A DNA stretch of 64,000 nt. Origin: Lamellibrachia columna (lineage: Eukaryota > Annelida > Polychaeta > Sabellida > Siboglinidae). The position numbers and the translations under genes were made by a program. The stretch's first letter is position 1. Every line of letters begins with the position of its first letter. Below the pieces are notes generated by a model. The model was not told the origin of the DNA. It did no database searches and saw only the letters and a program-made list of their open reading frames with translations. Positions 33,392 to 46,083 of the stretch are shown in pieces. The stretch covers positions 23,123,878 through 23,187,877 of the forward strand of contig OY759269.1 of assembly GCA_963662155.1 (NCBI GenBank), read 5' to 3'.

Positions 33392-36300
33392 ATGTCCATA
33401 CAGATTCACAATCTACAACCAGCAGAAGTGTTGACCTACTCTCTCCCTCTACTTGTCGGTGATGTTCAGCCTCCACTGGCTGAATCCAGCATCATCGTAT
33501 GTAACAAACATAATGGCAAGTCTACCTCCTGGCCAGTTTTCAATGGCAACTTCAAGGCTCTAGTTCACCTTGAGCCAGGTGAAAATATCATCGAACTGAT
33601 GTTTTACGGTGAAGTAGTAGACTTTAAGCTAGTGTACAACGTTCCATCATTTAACAGATTTGTACGTCCAGTCTACATCAAATGTCATGATGACCCTCAT
33701 GGAGATTTCCAAGGGCCTGATGATGAAGATTGTTCAGCAGGAAGTGCCTGTCGGCGAATTGCACTTGGCGCAAACTTAATACAGACTCTGACTGCAGAAA
33801 AACTTGCGGAACATGGGTTTGGGCGAAAGACATTTTTGCTTGAAAAAGATCTTGATGCAAGTGCTCCTTCATGTCATGTTTTCACAAGCAGTTTGTCCGT
33901 GGCATGTGCGCTGAAAATGACTGGTACAGAACTGTGGTTTAAGTTTGCCTGTGAGTTGATGTCATCAAAGACATTTTCACAGAAAGAGAACTGTAAGTGG
34001 TTTTGTTTTATGTCTTTCACAAGATATGAGACACAGAGTGACGTAAGCCCCAGGAGTCATATCGATGTGCTGAAACAGACAAAAGGCTATGCTGCATTAG
34101 GTTTGTCAATTTCTGTGTTTATTTTGATTATCATGAAATGTGTTGACATTGTGTATTGGAAGTAAATGTTAATTTCCGTGATGGATTAGTATAAATTTAA
34201 TTTGACTGAATGTTAAAACATAGTTGTAGATAAGATTTTGTTTTGATAATCTATGGTTGCAGTATGTTATGTTTTGTTTTATATGAAAGTAATATATTAT
34301 TGCTGTAAGACTGCTTTTGAGTTTTTTTTTAAGCTTATAGTTATACTGCACAATTAGTATTTATTTTGACCAAATATTTGCCATGGTAGTAATAATTTTC
34401 TTATAGACATGGCACAATCTTCTTCACAGTGTTGTACAAAAATATAAGTATAAACATGTGTTTGAGGAGGAGGATTATATCTGGGGGGTTTTGTGGTGCA
34501 CCTGTGTCATCGGACTGAGCAAAGTGGTGTTATTTACATGTATATGGTAATATCCCTTTCTAATATAGTGATTTGCTTAGGTGTTTTTGGGTTGGCGCCA
34601 CGCCATGCCCCCCAATCATAACACCGGCTTGCTCGGCAACTAGCTTCGTAGCGCCTTGCCCTGTCTGGGCGTCAGCATGCAGCATCGGCCATTTTAAAGT
34701 TTGAATACTTGAAGAATATGCGTTGAAATTTCATTAAAATGACAAGATAAACGAACTATTCATGGCTGCTGCCATTACAGGAAGCTAGCCATGCCTCGTG
34801 GTTGTCACATGGTATATCATGTGACCGGCACGAAACGGAAAAATCACAACAGATGAATACAACAACGGGTGCACACAGTGAAGTACGCACCTTTGCTTAT
34901 TCCGGATTAAAAAGGGTTACAGTATATATTCAGTGTGAAACCTAAGACTATTAACAGTGATTCTCGTGAAATGATGCAAAATTGCGCGAAACAAATGTGT
35001 TGCTAGTATTTCATGGTAGGTTTTATTTTGAGGGTTGATAATACGTGTTTCACCTAAGTTTATGTATAGCCGATAGAGGCTATACATAGAAGAAAGAAGA
35101 AAAAGCCCATGTTGCCAGTAGTATAACGTTCCTACAAAACAATGCCATGAAAAAAATAAGTTACGTTGTGCTAAATTTTAATTGGAATAAGTTAGATAAG
35201 TTGTCTTCTTGCTGCAGCCAGAAGGACAGGCGGCTCGCCCATTGAGCCTGACCATGGGGTCTAAATAAAATGTGTTGTTGTATTGGAAACATGTTTTATC
35301 TGTTCAATTACACATCTTTCATGTATGTCTTGATAGGTTGCCCCCAATTCTGCCCCCTTTTCCTTGAAATATTTTCACGAGCACGAATTTGCCCTTTTTT
35401 CAGACTCGGCACCATACCCTTTTGAAAACCTAGGCAAATCACAATAGCAGTAATATCACCATCAACTTCTCTGCAGATGGTGAATCAATAGAATTTGCTT
35501 TCATTATGTAAATGTTTGTGGGGCGCGATAGCATACCGGTTAGAAGGCCGGACTCTCAGTCGAGAGAACCCGGTTTCAAATCCCACTGCAGTCGCTTCGA
35601 ACCTTTGGCAAGTTTGATCACCCCACGTTGCCACAGTTCACTCAGCTGTATAAATGAGTACCTGGCAATAAAGACAGTGGTGGATATGTGAACGAATAGC
35701 CTTTGCGCAGCAATTGCAGCGTGGCTGAATACTTCCCAAAGAAGTTGAGATGGCCTTGGAATGAACAGGTCTGCCAGGGGGTGAAGTGTAAAGCGCTTTG
35801 AGCAGTCCTATGGACCGGATACCGCGCTATATAAGAACGTACCTTTACCTTTACTTAAATCATTGCATGTACAGCATGTACAGCATGTGAAACATTTATG
35901 TGCACAATTGTCAATTACATCGCTTAAAAAATAAATGTACACTATTACAGTTACAACACTTAATTACAATTACAGTGCTTTAAAAAAATCAATTGCAATC
36001 CTACATAAAGGGTCAGTTGTAATAGTTCATAGGTTTAGTATAACTACATTGTTCTATTAAGGAATATTACATGTATCATTACAACTCATTTTAAACAGAG
36101 TTTTTGGTGAATTCATGCTTACTATTACAATGTCCAGTTACAATAAAACAGTTACAATACTACAGTGTTTGTTTTCAATTACAATTAAAATCAATTACAG
36201 TTATACTGTAATTGCAATGAATTACAAATTAAACAATTACAATTGAACCGAACTGTGTTGATGTGAAGTAGAATCGCTTACTTGTAGGTGGCGGTGGCCT

Positions 36301-39300
36301 GGCACTGTTCAGTACAGGAAACCTGCACTGCTGGGCCGAGACTCTCAACCAGGTGCCAACGCGCTTCACAGACACAAGGAAGATCGACAGGTCAAAGTTG
36401 ATGGATGACAGTGCATACAGGTACCAGTGTCACCGAGCCTCTGTGGGCCGCCGTTCATTATTGGTGCTTGTATGTTAATCCACTGTGGTCAAACACAAAA
36501 GTGTACCAGTGCAAGGGAAAGGTTATCTTTATTGTGTGTTCTATAAATCTTACTATATTTTGTAAAAGCCTAACAGGTTTTGTAAAACCATATTATGTTT
36601 TGTAAAAACCCTACCATGTTTTGTAAAACCTTGTTATATTTTGTAAAACCCTAATATGTTTTATAAAAACAACAACTATGTTTTGTAAAACCCTACTATG
36701 TTTTGTAAAACTCTGCTTGAATTTCAGGGGTTTCTACTGGGCAAACTATTCAACAGGCCTTGGTTCGTCACTTCATGAGCTAGGCCACACGTTTGACCTA
36801 GCGCACACTAGGACTGGTATTATGGCTCGAGGGTTTGATGACCTCTACCGGGTGTTCACTGTACGTCCTCTGCGTAGCCGAGCCAGCAGCAGTACTCATG
36901 ACAGTAGTCGCATGACCACTCCGTCACCCTATAGTTCACGCCCTCGTTCCAGGGTAAGGTCATTGCATTATGTAAATTTGATATATGGATCAGATTGGTA
37001 GAGGCCAGGTTTGGCGTCTATTACATTGCAATGTAATCTATTATTATTACATGTAATTAGTTTTCTTTCTATTACTATTGCATGCTGAAGGCAATGTAAT
37101 GATAATAATAAATTTTATTTACACGCTCATATCCAGAGTAAGACCATGTTCCAGAGCGTTTACGTTTGACAATAAAAGACTAAATATATATAAATACCTT
37201 TGGTAGTTAAACTATATAAAAAAAATTGCCAATTCAACTAAGAAATAATAATGAAAAAAATGTGTAAACAAATAGATTATTAAATATTAAAGAATAATAA
37301 CTTGAATAATATACAATTAGTAGACAACTAAAGTAATAAATAGTACGATAAAAGAGAAAACATATAAAACTAAATATTAAATGCAAGCTTAAAATGGTGA
37401 GTATTAAGATGTGCTTTAAATGTGTTCATGCACTCAATCAGCCACAGGTATGATTGCGGATGGTCATTCCTACGCACGAGAACACATAGTCAGTAGCATG
37501 CAGTTGACGGATCATAGAGTATGGGGCAGCGTGGCACATAAGGCATGGCCACCGAGCGCTGGACTATCTCCAGATGGTCAGTGATGCCACACAGAATCAC
37601 GTTACCATAGTCAGGATGCGACGTCATGAGCAAGTGTACCAGACTTGGTTGCAGCAATTGTTAGGCTCGCGTGTATCTTGGCGATGCAGAACAAGTTATA
37701 GTAAGTGCCATGACAAGCATTTCGACACTTGGGCCAACGTGGGTAAACTGTTGTCCAGAACAACATCGATGTCATGAACAGTCAGCTTCAGTGGTACGGT
37801 GAACCCGCAAACATCAATGCTCGATACCACACCAGGCAAATGTAGACAGGAAGAACGGAAGGCGATAGCTTCTGTTTTCGTTCGGTCAGCATGTAATCTA
37901 TTAGCATATATACATGTATGTATATATGTATGTTGTATGTTGTGTTCATTCAGTAGTAGAGTAGTTCGCAACTACTCCTTATTCAAGCAATTATCTATGA
38001 TTTGTTGGTCTCTTTCTTACAATATCCAATATGATACTTGCTGAAAAGTCAAAAATAAAGCTGTGTTCACGGGTACTCATGTTCACACAAGGTTGGACCA
38101 AAAGTTGGTATAAGCTGCTGGATTTTGTTCAAACATTACCCAACATGACAGGGCATGGAGCTGCAATGATTGATACAGATGTTAAAGATAATCAACTTAG
38201 TGCTGGAACCTTTATCCAATAAAAATGTGATCATCAGTGAGTTATTGCCAGCCAGTAGGGCCTGTACCCATAGGCTTGTGTAAAAAAAGGATAGTTGGCT
38301 TGGGGAATTAGCTTCAAATGAACATTAAATGCTGCTTAGACACTACATGACCTCCCAGCCGTGATTGCCTGTATGGGCTATTGGAGGTAGCACAAAAGAA
38401 GCCAGCATTACTCCCAGTTATAGACTCCTTTGATGTCTGGTATGTGAAGGTGGCTTATATAAAGAGTAGCTAAACACACAAGCACATAAGGTTGATATTT
38501 ACGCCTAACAACATAATGAAATTGAATTCTTGTATGTGATATAAATATTGAATTGTAAGGATACATAATTTCAAGTCACATAAATGATTTGTTTAAATTA
38601 CAACTCATGATCCCTAGAAACCCTGTAAGGCTTAATTATATATATATATTATATATAGATATCGAGTATGACATTTATTGTATATGATAATTGTGTATTG
38701 GCAGGCCCTTATTCACGGACCCTTCACCCCGTCTTGAAGATGAACAAATGTCTGACAATGATGGGTAAACTAAAATAAAAAACCAATAATAGCTGTCATA
38801 GGCACGAACGGCTTCCACCGAAGTTCGAAAGTGACAAAAATGTATTTCTGGCTAAGGGCCTGTGCATTGGTATGTAAAAAGTTCATAAAAGATCAAAATG
38901 TTCATAGCAGCTGATTAATATTAAAGAAATGTTCAGAATTACACTGTCAATATTTAAATATATATATCATATACAACATCAGACAAGATGGTGTCATGCT
39001 GACCTGACCTTACCTTACCGAGTTGTTTTACAGGTTGCAAGTGGCAACAATAATGGAACTGAAGTTGGCAACATATGCCACACACCTCCCAGTTTACATT
39101 TCCAGTCCTCCCAGCCTCATGTTATCCAAATTGAGGTGGGTTTTGCTCAGCTGCCCTCCCATTTGAGCGAGCGCTACACAGTACATAACTACGACGGCTC
39201 AGAGATGCAGACTGTGGTGACACATCAGTGTGATGGCACAGAGACACGATCTCAACTGATGCTTTCTGTGAATGGCGAGAGACAGAGAAGAGATACTAAA

Positions 39301-42300
39301 GTTGACCAGTTGGAGTTGGGGAAGACAGGCATGTTGGAAATATATTTGCATTATTTAAATGTTTTTTTGCTTCTCTCTTTTTAGACCCATTTTTGTAAAA
39401 AAAATCATACTGTATCTAGTATCCGCTATGACACAATAACGTGTTTGTGCAAATGTGTAATGAAATCAACAGACAAATTATTAAATTATTTTTGACTGGA
39501 TCTAATGAAAATTCTGCAAAATAGGACAAAAGTGATCTGGCTCTGTGCTGGGAATTTTAACTTTTATGTAATAAAGCTTGTGTCAAATTATGATTTTGAA
39601 AGTACAGTGTTTATGTGAATCAAACTTTGATGGAATAGATGTTTACGTTGAACATGTGAAAAACCTTTGAGATATTCTGTGATTTGTTCCATAACTAAAC
39701 ATGCTGCTGGGTTTAGTTTTCTAGAAATGACCGTGGTATTGAATGACCTTGACATTGGTTGTCAGGCACGACTCTGTCCATGACATGTCATGTGACGCAG
39801 CCAGCCAGCATCTGCAAGGAGTTGACCACTGCACCGTCTGCACTGCCATACAGCTTACTGAACAACACTGAGGCTGCGCAGGAGTTTGTGCTGCACGGTC
39901 AGGCTGCGAGTGATGGAGGAGCGCACTGGTACCGCTCATCAGCAGCGCTCCTCAACTATCACAAGTGAGCACCATTATCATGTCACACAGAATCTAACTG
40001 CGACTGTCAATGTTGGGTTTGATTATAAAATCTTGATTATAAATACAATTATTACACCCCAGAAAATGTCTGTTATGATTACACTTTTCAACTAGACATA
40101 GTCAAATGGACAGAGACATAGTAACATGGACAGAGACATAGTAACATGGATAGAGACATAGTAACATGGACAGAGACATAGTAACATGGACAAAGACATA
40201 GTAACATGGACAGAGACATAGTAACATGGACAGAGACATAGTAACATGGACAGAGACATAGTAACATGGACAGAGACACAGTCACATGGACAGAACCACA
40301 GTCACATGGACAGAACCACAGTCACATGGACAGAGACATAGTCACATGGACAGAACCACAGTCACATGGACAGAACCACAGTCACATGGACAGAGACATA
40401 GTCACTTAGACAGAGACATTGTCACATGGACAGAGACATTGTCGCATAGACAGTGACATTGTCACATTGGCGGGGTACAGACGTTATCCCTCATGGACAT
40501 AACCCCTCACAACTTAATCCCTGTGGACAAACCCCTCATCGACATAACCCCTGTGGACAAAACCCCTCACAGACAAAGCCCCTCATGGTCATTATTAGAC
40601 TTTAAAATGGGAAACAAAAGTCATGGTTTTGGGCCTATGCACCTATAACAATTTACTAAAACAACCATTTGTAACTACAATTAAGAATATCACTAGGAAA
40701 CCCTTGTTGAACACATCATATTAATTTCATGGGCCGCACTATACTGTTAGATAACCCTACATCATGAGTGTCAAAGTCTAGCAAAATTCGCTCACCAAAT
40801 AAAAATATATTTGTGTACACCTATTCCTATATTTGCCAATATGACATGGCTATGTTGTTTGCTTCCAAACTCAACTTATGAAACATATTTTGGCCTTTGT
40901 TTACTAACTTAGTCCTCTTTATGGCAAAATAACACGTTTGTTTGAGACTTTGCATTGGTTCTGTGTGTGCCAGTCTCCCTTAATACGTCGCAATAGTCTA
41001 GGTTACCCGATTTTCATAGAACTGATCATGTGCTTATCGGTCTTGTTGTTTAACATGTCAGCACTCGGTCAACTGGAGAAATGACCGGAATCTCCCACTT
41101 TTAGAACACATTCTGAGTAAACCGTTGGCGTGATATTCTGGATTTTAGTTGCACATAGTTGCTTTTTATCTCTTTTAGGTGCATAGCCCCAAAACCATGA
41201 CTTGTTTCACTTCAATAGCAGTGCAACATGATTTGAAATCCTAATTAGTCAGCAACCTGTCTCACACATTAACTCAAGTGTACTCGTAGAAGCCATTTCA
41301 AAGCAAGTACATTTCTTTGTTCACCTGTAGCCTCCTAAATTAACTCACACCTCTTATTCCATAGATCCAAACATGAACTCAGATATATGCTAAAAGTATC
41401 CATGAAATACAATCAGTGAAGTTAAAATCCTAATTAGTTTGTAACCGACCTCAAACATTAACTCACAACTCTACTCACAAAACGTACTGACATTGTATCT
41501 GACAAACAACTTATACCAGTACATTAGTAATGTTCATACGTAAAGATCCTGATCCAAATGCACCTATCTTATCTCTAAAAAGGTGAGGGGTTTTGTCCAT
41601 GAGAGGTTTTGTCTGTGGGGGGTTTTGCCGTGAGGGGTTTTGTCCATGAGGGGTTATGTCCACAGGATGAGAGGTTTTGTCTGTGGAGGGTTTTACTTGA
41701 GGGGTTTTGTCCATGAGGGTTATATCCACAGGGTTTAAGTTAAGGTGTTATGTCTGTGAGGGGTTAAGTCCTAAACTCCACATGGACAGAGACAGTCACT
41801 TGGACAGAGACATAGTCACTTGGACAGAGACATTGTCACTTGGACAGAGACAGTCACTTGGACAGAGACATTGTCACATGGACAGACACATTGTCACTTG
41901 GACAGAGACATTGTCACTTGGACATTGTCTGTTGTCTACAAACATTTTGACTCTCATATGTTAGGTAAACAAGTTGTCTGTTTGTAGGTGGTTCAATGAA
42001 GCCTCCGACGAAGACCCAGGATCTACTCCTGAGATTGCTGGGTAAATACCCAAAAGTACTACACCCTTTAGGGAAAATATAATGCTTTGTGATTTTGAAC
42101 GTAGAAAGGGTGTTATCAATATTTTTAAATAGTTCTTTTTACAGAACAGACTCAATAAAACATTAGTTGTGTGGTCATAACGGTTTCCATTTCTTAGATG
42201 AACGTGTGTCACTGTGCTTGCAGACTTCATTGCTAATGACCAGCCAGATGTTTTGAGATAGTATTTAGAAATATTCCTCATTGTCAAGCCATTTTGGAAT

Positions 42301-42902
42301 AATACATTTTTTTTAAACAGTAGAAAGCAGTGGCATATTTAGGATCTCACAAAGCTTAGTCACCCTTTAGTCTGACATGCTACGATGTAGTGATGCAACA
42401 GGTTATATGCAGAATAAATCTTTTCCCAAACCCAAAGGGAGACATGACCCAGTGCCCCCCCCCCCCCAATATGCTTGTACATGCCATTCTTGCATGGCAT
42501 GGCTGAATAGACATGAACAATGGACACAGAACAAACTTTCATTAGTTTCCAACCAATGCAGGCAAGGTATGAACCCATATTATTATGTACAAGCCTTCTG
42601 CTATTGTGCCTTCTGACGTAACCCTGCACAAGTGCTGACCACTTACTGTTTTCAGTGACTGCATAAGTTCGCAGAGTGGCCTCAGATTGGTAGAACTGCG
42701 TAACCATGACAATGGCACTGTTGTCCATCACTGGGAGTTCTTGCATGACGATCCACCGACTGAATTCATGGTCAGCCTCGACAAGGTCAAGGACGTTCTA
42801 CCGAATGACTCTGTGGAGTACTCGGTGCTCGTTGAAGACTCGTGTGGGAATATCACCAAAAAGAAGTATCATTTGGATGACCTTTTGGTTGATCATCATT
42901 GA
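33392..42902 (+). CDS. Zinc metallopeptidase gene (YIL108W-like family), 7 coding exons, 620 aa
   Basis: Coding exons are 33392-34100, 36288-36420, 36728-36953, 39034-39328, 39766-39964, 41988-42041 and 42656-42902. Phases agree at every junction and the total is 1863 nt (620 codons plus TGA). The ATG (starting MSIQIHNL) follows an acceptor at 33370, so a 5'-UTR exon lies upstream. The N-terminal half is a beta-rich domain. Exon 2 ends in MDDSAYR and exon 3 carries HELGHTFDLAH, i.e. HExxH with a third His at metzincin-like spacing, followed by GIMARGFDDLYR. Exons 5-6 give SSAALLNYHKWFN and exon 7 a beta-rich C-terminal domain. The family is known from yeast YIL108W and animal homologues as putative zinc peptidases of unknown substrate. 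One intron appears to use a GC donor (39329). No stop or shift is seen, so the gene is probably live. An extra exon between 36953 and 39034 cannot be excluded. Confidence 0.88.
35519..35855 (+). mobile_element. tRNA-derived SINE, copy 1
   Basis: The 5' head GGGGCGCGATAGCATACCGG carries an A-box-like block, and GGTTTCAAATCCC is the B-box. A ~230-bp body follows, ending in CGCGCTATATAAGAACG and a short CCTTTA repeat. It is inserted in the first coding intron of the metallopeptidase gene. A second copy lies at 55729-56026 on the other strand. Confidence 0.88.
35870..36250. repeat. Degenerate TTACAAT-rich low-complexity region
   Basis: Many scattered AATTACAATTAC and CAGTTACAA motifs; intronic. 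Confidence 0.7.
36555..36718. repeat. Tandem repeat of TATGTTTTGTAAAACCCTAC-like units
   Basis: Seven to eight diverged units of about 20-26 bp lie just before the acceptor of the exon that encodes the HExxH motif. Confidence 0.85.
37360..37910 (-). pseudogene. L2-like LINE reverse-transcriptase relic
   Basis: A minus-strand reading contains ADRTKTEAIAFRS, then GFTVPLKLTVHDIDVVLDN and LPTLAQVSKC, the order seen after the catalytic box in L2/CR1 reverse transcriptases. It has decayed and lies in an intron of the metallopeptidase gene. Confidence 0.65.
39329..39765 (+). other. GC-AG intron of the metallopeptidase gene
   Basis: The exon end ACAG is followed by GCATGT (39329-39334), and the acceptor is TTGGTTGTCAG (ending 39765). 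Only this donor gives the phase-1 end needed by the next exon; nearby GT dinucleotides give other phases. Confidence 0.65.
40090..40478. repeat. Minisatellite of 20-bp unit, array 1
   Basis: About 19 copies of CATAGTAACATGGACAGAGA with variants (CACAGTCACATGGACAGAAC). A second array of the same unit in the same orientation lies at 41783-41930. Both are in one intron. Confidence 0.95.
40482..41775. repeat. Inverted repeat bracketing the intronic MITE
   Basis: CATAACCCCTCA and GGACAAAACCCCTCA motifs at 40482-40590 reappear as complements (TGAGGGGTTTTGTCC, GGGGTTATGTCC) at 41580-41760. This gives a symmetric structure between the two 20-bp arrays. Confidence 0.8.
40602..41215. mobile_element. 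MITE, copy 1 (TTAA-type family)
   Basis: Terminal inverted repeats of about 90 bp: GTCATGGTTTTGGGCCTATG on the left, and its complement with one change, ending near 41215. They align with the termini of the element at 45132-46083. The right flank reads TCAA rather than TTAA, so its target duplication is decayed. Confidence 0.75.
41783..41930. repeat. Minisatellite of 20-bp unit, array 2
   Basis: Seven to eight copies of CATTGTCACTTGGACAGAGA-like units, related to array 1 at 40090-40478. Confidence 0.93.
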
Positions 42903-43022
42903 CAACGATGACACTCAAGAAGACACTTTAACAAGATTTAACAAGATTTGCCATCCAAGCCAAAGGCCCAGATGGCAAGTGGACAAGGAAGCCATTGGCT
43001 TATCGAGAGTCCAACAATGTTC

Positions 43023-44225
43023 ATCTACTTATAACCCGCCCTCCTGAGATGTGTGTCAACCTTGTTTTTAAACATATTCACGCTGCTAGCAGTTACACAA
43101 TCTGTAGACAATTTGTTCCATTCATTTATTGTCCTCTGTGAGAACGAGTGCTTCCTGATGTCCAATCTACATTGATCCTTTACTAATTTTACCTCATGTC
43201 CTCTAGTTCTGCTATCCTTCTTGAGTGAGAAAAACATATTTCTATCAATATTTTCATACCCATTCAATATCTTAAAAACTTCAATCTGATCTCCTCTTAA
43301 CCTCCTTGTCTCTAGAGTTGTTAAACCACATTCTTTCAGGCGTTCTTCATAACTAAGGTCTCTCAGTTCTGGAATCATTTTAGTTGCTCTCCTTTGTATG
43401 CGTTCAAGCGTATCTATATCCTTCTTACGATATGGTCTCCATGCTTGTATACAGTATTCTAAATGAGGTCTAACTATTGCTTTATAAAGAGGTATAATTA
43501 ACTTTTTTCCCTTGTATGTTATGTTTCTTCTAATCAATCCAAGAATTTGATTACCCTTTGAAGCTGCAATACCACACTGCTCTGAAACTTTCATATCAGC
43601 GCTTATTGTAACTCCTAAGTCCTTTTCTTTTACAGTAGTACCCAGAACAGTATCTCCCATTTTATAGTTTACATTCAAGTTCCTATGTCCTGTATGTAGG
43701 CATTTACATTTCCCAAAATTGAACAACATCTGCCATTTCTCAGACCATTTCACTAATCTGTCTAGATCGTTTTGTAAATGTTGTTTATCACCATCAGTAT
43801 TAACCTTTCTAAACAGTTTTGTGTCATCCGCAAATTTCAGTACGTTACTTGTTATACTGTCGTCCAAGTCATTGATATAAATTAAGAATAATATAGGTCC
43901 TAATACTGATCCTTGAGGTACCCCACTCAAAACCGATTTCCAATTTGAAACTTCTCTATCTACTACAACTCGTTGTCTTCTGTCAGTCAGCCATTGTTCT
44001 ATCCAGTCAGTTATGCTATCCCCGATACCATGGGCTTTTAATTTAAGTACTAATCTTTGATGTGGCACTTTGTCAAAAGCTTTCTGAAAATCTAAGTAGA
44101 TAATATCTACTGGCGATCCCACGTCTATCCACTTAGTGATTTCTTCCAAAAAACATAACATATTTGTTAAGCATGACCTCGCTTTAAGGAATCCATGTTG
44201 AGATGAATTTAATAATTTATGCTTG
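43023..44225 (-). CDS. CR1/Jockey-like LINE reverse transcriptase (5'-truncated, open frame)
   Basis: An uninterrupted minus-strand frame runs from about 44224 to the stop at 43025. It contains IIYLDFQKAFDKVPH (first catalytic Asp), SGVPQGSVLGPILFLIYIND, LKFADDTKLF (catalytic Asp pair), then the thumb and a C-terminal domain with LEYCIQAWRPYRKKDI and RATKMIPELRDL. The endonuclease is missing, so this is a typical 5'-truncated insertion. It is young enough to keep an open frame of about 400 codons. It sits just downstream of the metallopeptidase stop codon, between that exon and a tandem array derived from it. Confidence 0.9.
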
Positions 44226-44464
44226 ACAGATGATCTTTTGGTTGATCATCATTGACAACAATCACACTCAAGAAGACACTTGTGACAGATGATCTTTTGG
44301 TTGATCATCATAGACAATGATCACACTCAAGAAGACACTTGTGACAGATGATCTTTTGGTTGATCATCATTAACAATGATCACACTCAAGAAGACACTTG
44401 TGACAGATAATCTTTTGGTTGATCATCATTAACAATGATCACACTCAAGAAGACACTTGTGAGA
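44226..44464. repeat. 59-bp tandem array derived from the metallopeptidase terminal exon
   Basis: Four units have a period of 59 bp (GATCTTTTGG at 44232, 44291 and 44350, with a variant at 44409). The unit matches the last coding codons and start of the 3' UTR of the gene around 42877-42940 (TTTTGGTTGATCATCATTGA, then ACTCAAGAAGACACTT). Confidence 0.9.
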
Positions 44465-45131
44465 GGGGCACTCCATTAAATTCCAATATTGACTCATTGT
44501 AATTGTTCTAGTCTTCTTCAAGTGCAAATTACTATAGCAATGGTTTCTGCTCTGTGTGTTAATTTCTTTTCAGTATGATAATGATGACAATGACAATGAT
44601 TTTTATTTCCCTACAACCCCTTGTGGAGTATGAGAGAAGTTTCTCTGTATAGTACATTTTAGTAGAACATCTGGTTACAATACATAAGACATATATTGTA
44701 TAATATTGTATGTTCTATATAATTAGTACATGCAAATCAGATAATCTAAAATAAACCAGGCATATATTGCACAATTTGAACTAAATGTGTAATAATATAA
44801 ACAGTAAATTAACTATAAGCTATAATTTTACTTCTATGCAATTCACTGGGAGATAATGACCAGTCACACTTAGGTAATTTGTGATTTCCACAGTGAAATT
44901 TACATAAATTGATTCTGTCAGTTGGGCTCAAAAATTTTAAATACTTCCCGAAGCCTACTTCATTTTTAAACATTCTATAATTTGAACATAACTTATTTGC
45001 TTGAATTTCACTGTGCCATGTTTGTCTGTTAATATCTTTCATCTTGAGTTCTAAGTTATGCTTCAACCATTTTATATTTCCATGATCATGTCACATGTTA
45101 GTTAGTCCACATCCATCAATGATACTCTTAA

Positions 45132-46083
45132 AGTGAAACCAAAGGCATTGCTTTGGGCCTTTGCACCTTTAAGAGTGCCTAAAACTAAACAGCAACTATA
45201 ATCTAGAATATTATGCATGTGGTTTACTGTACTTGAAATTTAATCTAAAAGTGCAAAATTCTTGTCTAATGTCATTTTTCATGGAGGCTAACATATTCAT
45301 CAGTGTTTGCAATTTTTACCAATCAGCGATGAGCAGCCCCTTAACCCCCAATGCGGCTGTGCATATCGCATGTATCTTTAACGTGGTTGAGATGTGTAGT
45401 TAATTCTTATTTGCTTTTATATTGGATTTACATGCAGCAAAAACTCTTATAAAGCTATACTGTGCAGCATTCGGATGTAAGCATGATTCAAACAAGGTAA
45501 AGAGAGCTGTATTTTTTTCGATTTCCTCTGGAAAAACAGACAGTAGAGAAACAATGAATTCACAATTGTGGGCAGTTGGAAGCCCACGCGATATACTAGA
45601 CTTTGTTCGGCCCATTTTGAAGACTTGTGTTTGAAGTGACGGAAAACGTTAAAGCCTGAAGTGGTACCGACAATCTTCCAGCTTGTACCTCAACCGAAGG
45701 CTTCGACACAATGCAAACACTCGATCAAGAGAACTGTCAAATCGGAAAGCGAGGCGGTTAGCAAACAATGAATGAATGGACTATCTTGCCAAATAAGTTG
45801 ATTTCAGACGCAAACAGCATGTCCAAACTTATTGGCAAGTATGTGACTAAAATCATCTACTTCTATGATCAAGCATTTAAAGTTGGAGTTGTGGGAAACC
45901 TAGTCAGCACTCTTGACGTAGGAGTCTGAACAAATATGGCGCTGCCCATGCAAAAAAGATTTTCACTGTTCAACAAGGTATTTAGTTCACCACTCGCGTG
46001 ATATTCTTGATTATAGTTGCAAATGGTTAGTTTTCAAATACTCTTATAGTTACAAACGCCCCAAAAATGCCTTTGGTTTCACT
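45132..46083. mobile_element. TTAA-flanked MITE-like element with a THAP-like exon, copy 2
   Basis: The ends read AGTGAAACCAAAGGCAT ... ATGCCTTTGGTTTCACT with TTAA on both sides (45128-45131 and 46084-46087). The inverted repeats extend about 90 bp. It splits the coding sequence of the minus-strand LINE, and removing it together with one TTAA restores the LINE's reading, so it inserted later. Confidence 0.85.
45422..45730 (+). pseudogene. THAP-domain-like exon fragment inside the MITE
   Basis: The forward frame contains YCAAFGCKHDSNK followed by RAVFFSISSGK, resembling the N-terminal C-x(2-4)-C part of a THAP zinc finger. Further right, VPTIFQLVPQPKA near 45665 is the kind of segment that follows such fingers. 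The second half of the finger is not intact. It could be a relic of a THAP-bearing transposase or a captured host exon. Confidence 0.5.

Noticed and set aside
35519..35600. tRNA gene
   Set aside because: A- and B-box-like blocks are present, but there is no full cloverleaf and a SINE body with a second genomic copy follows.
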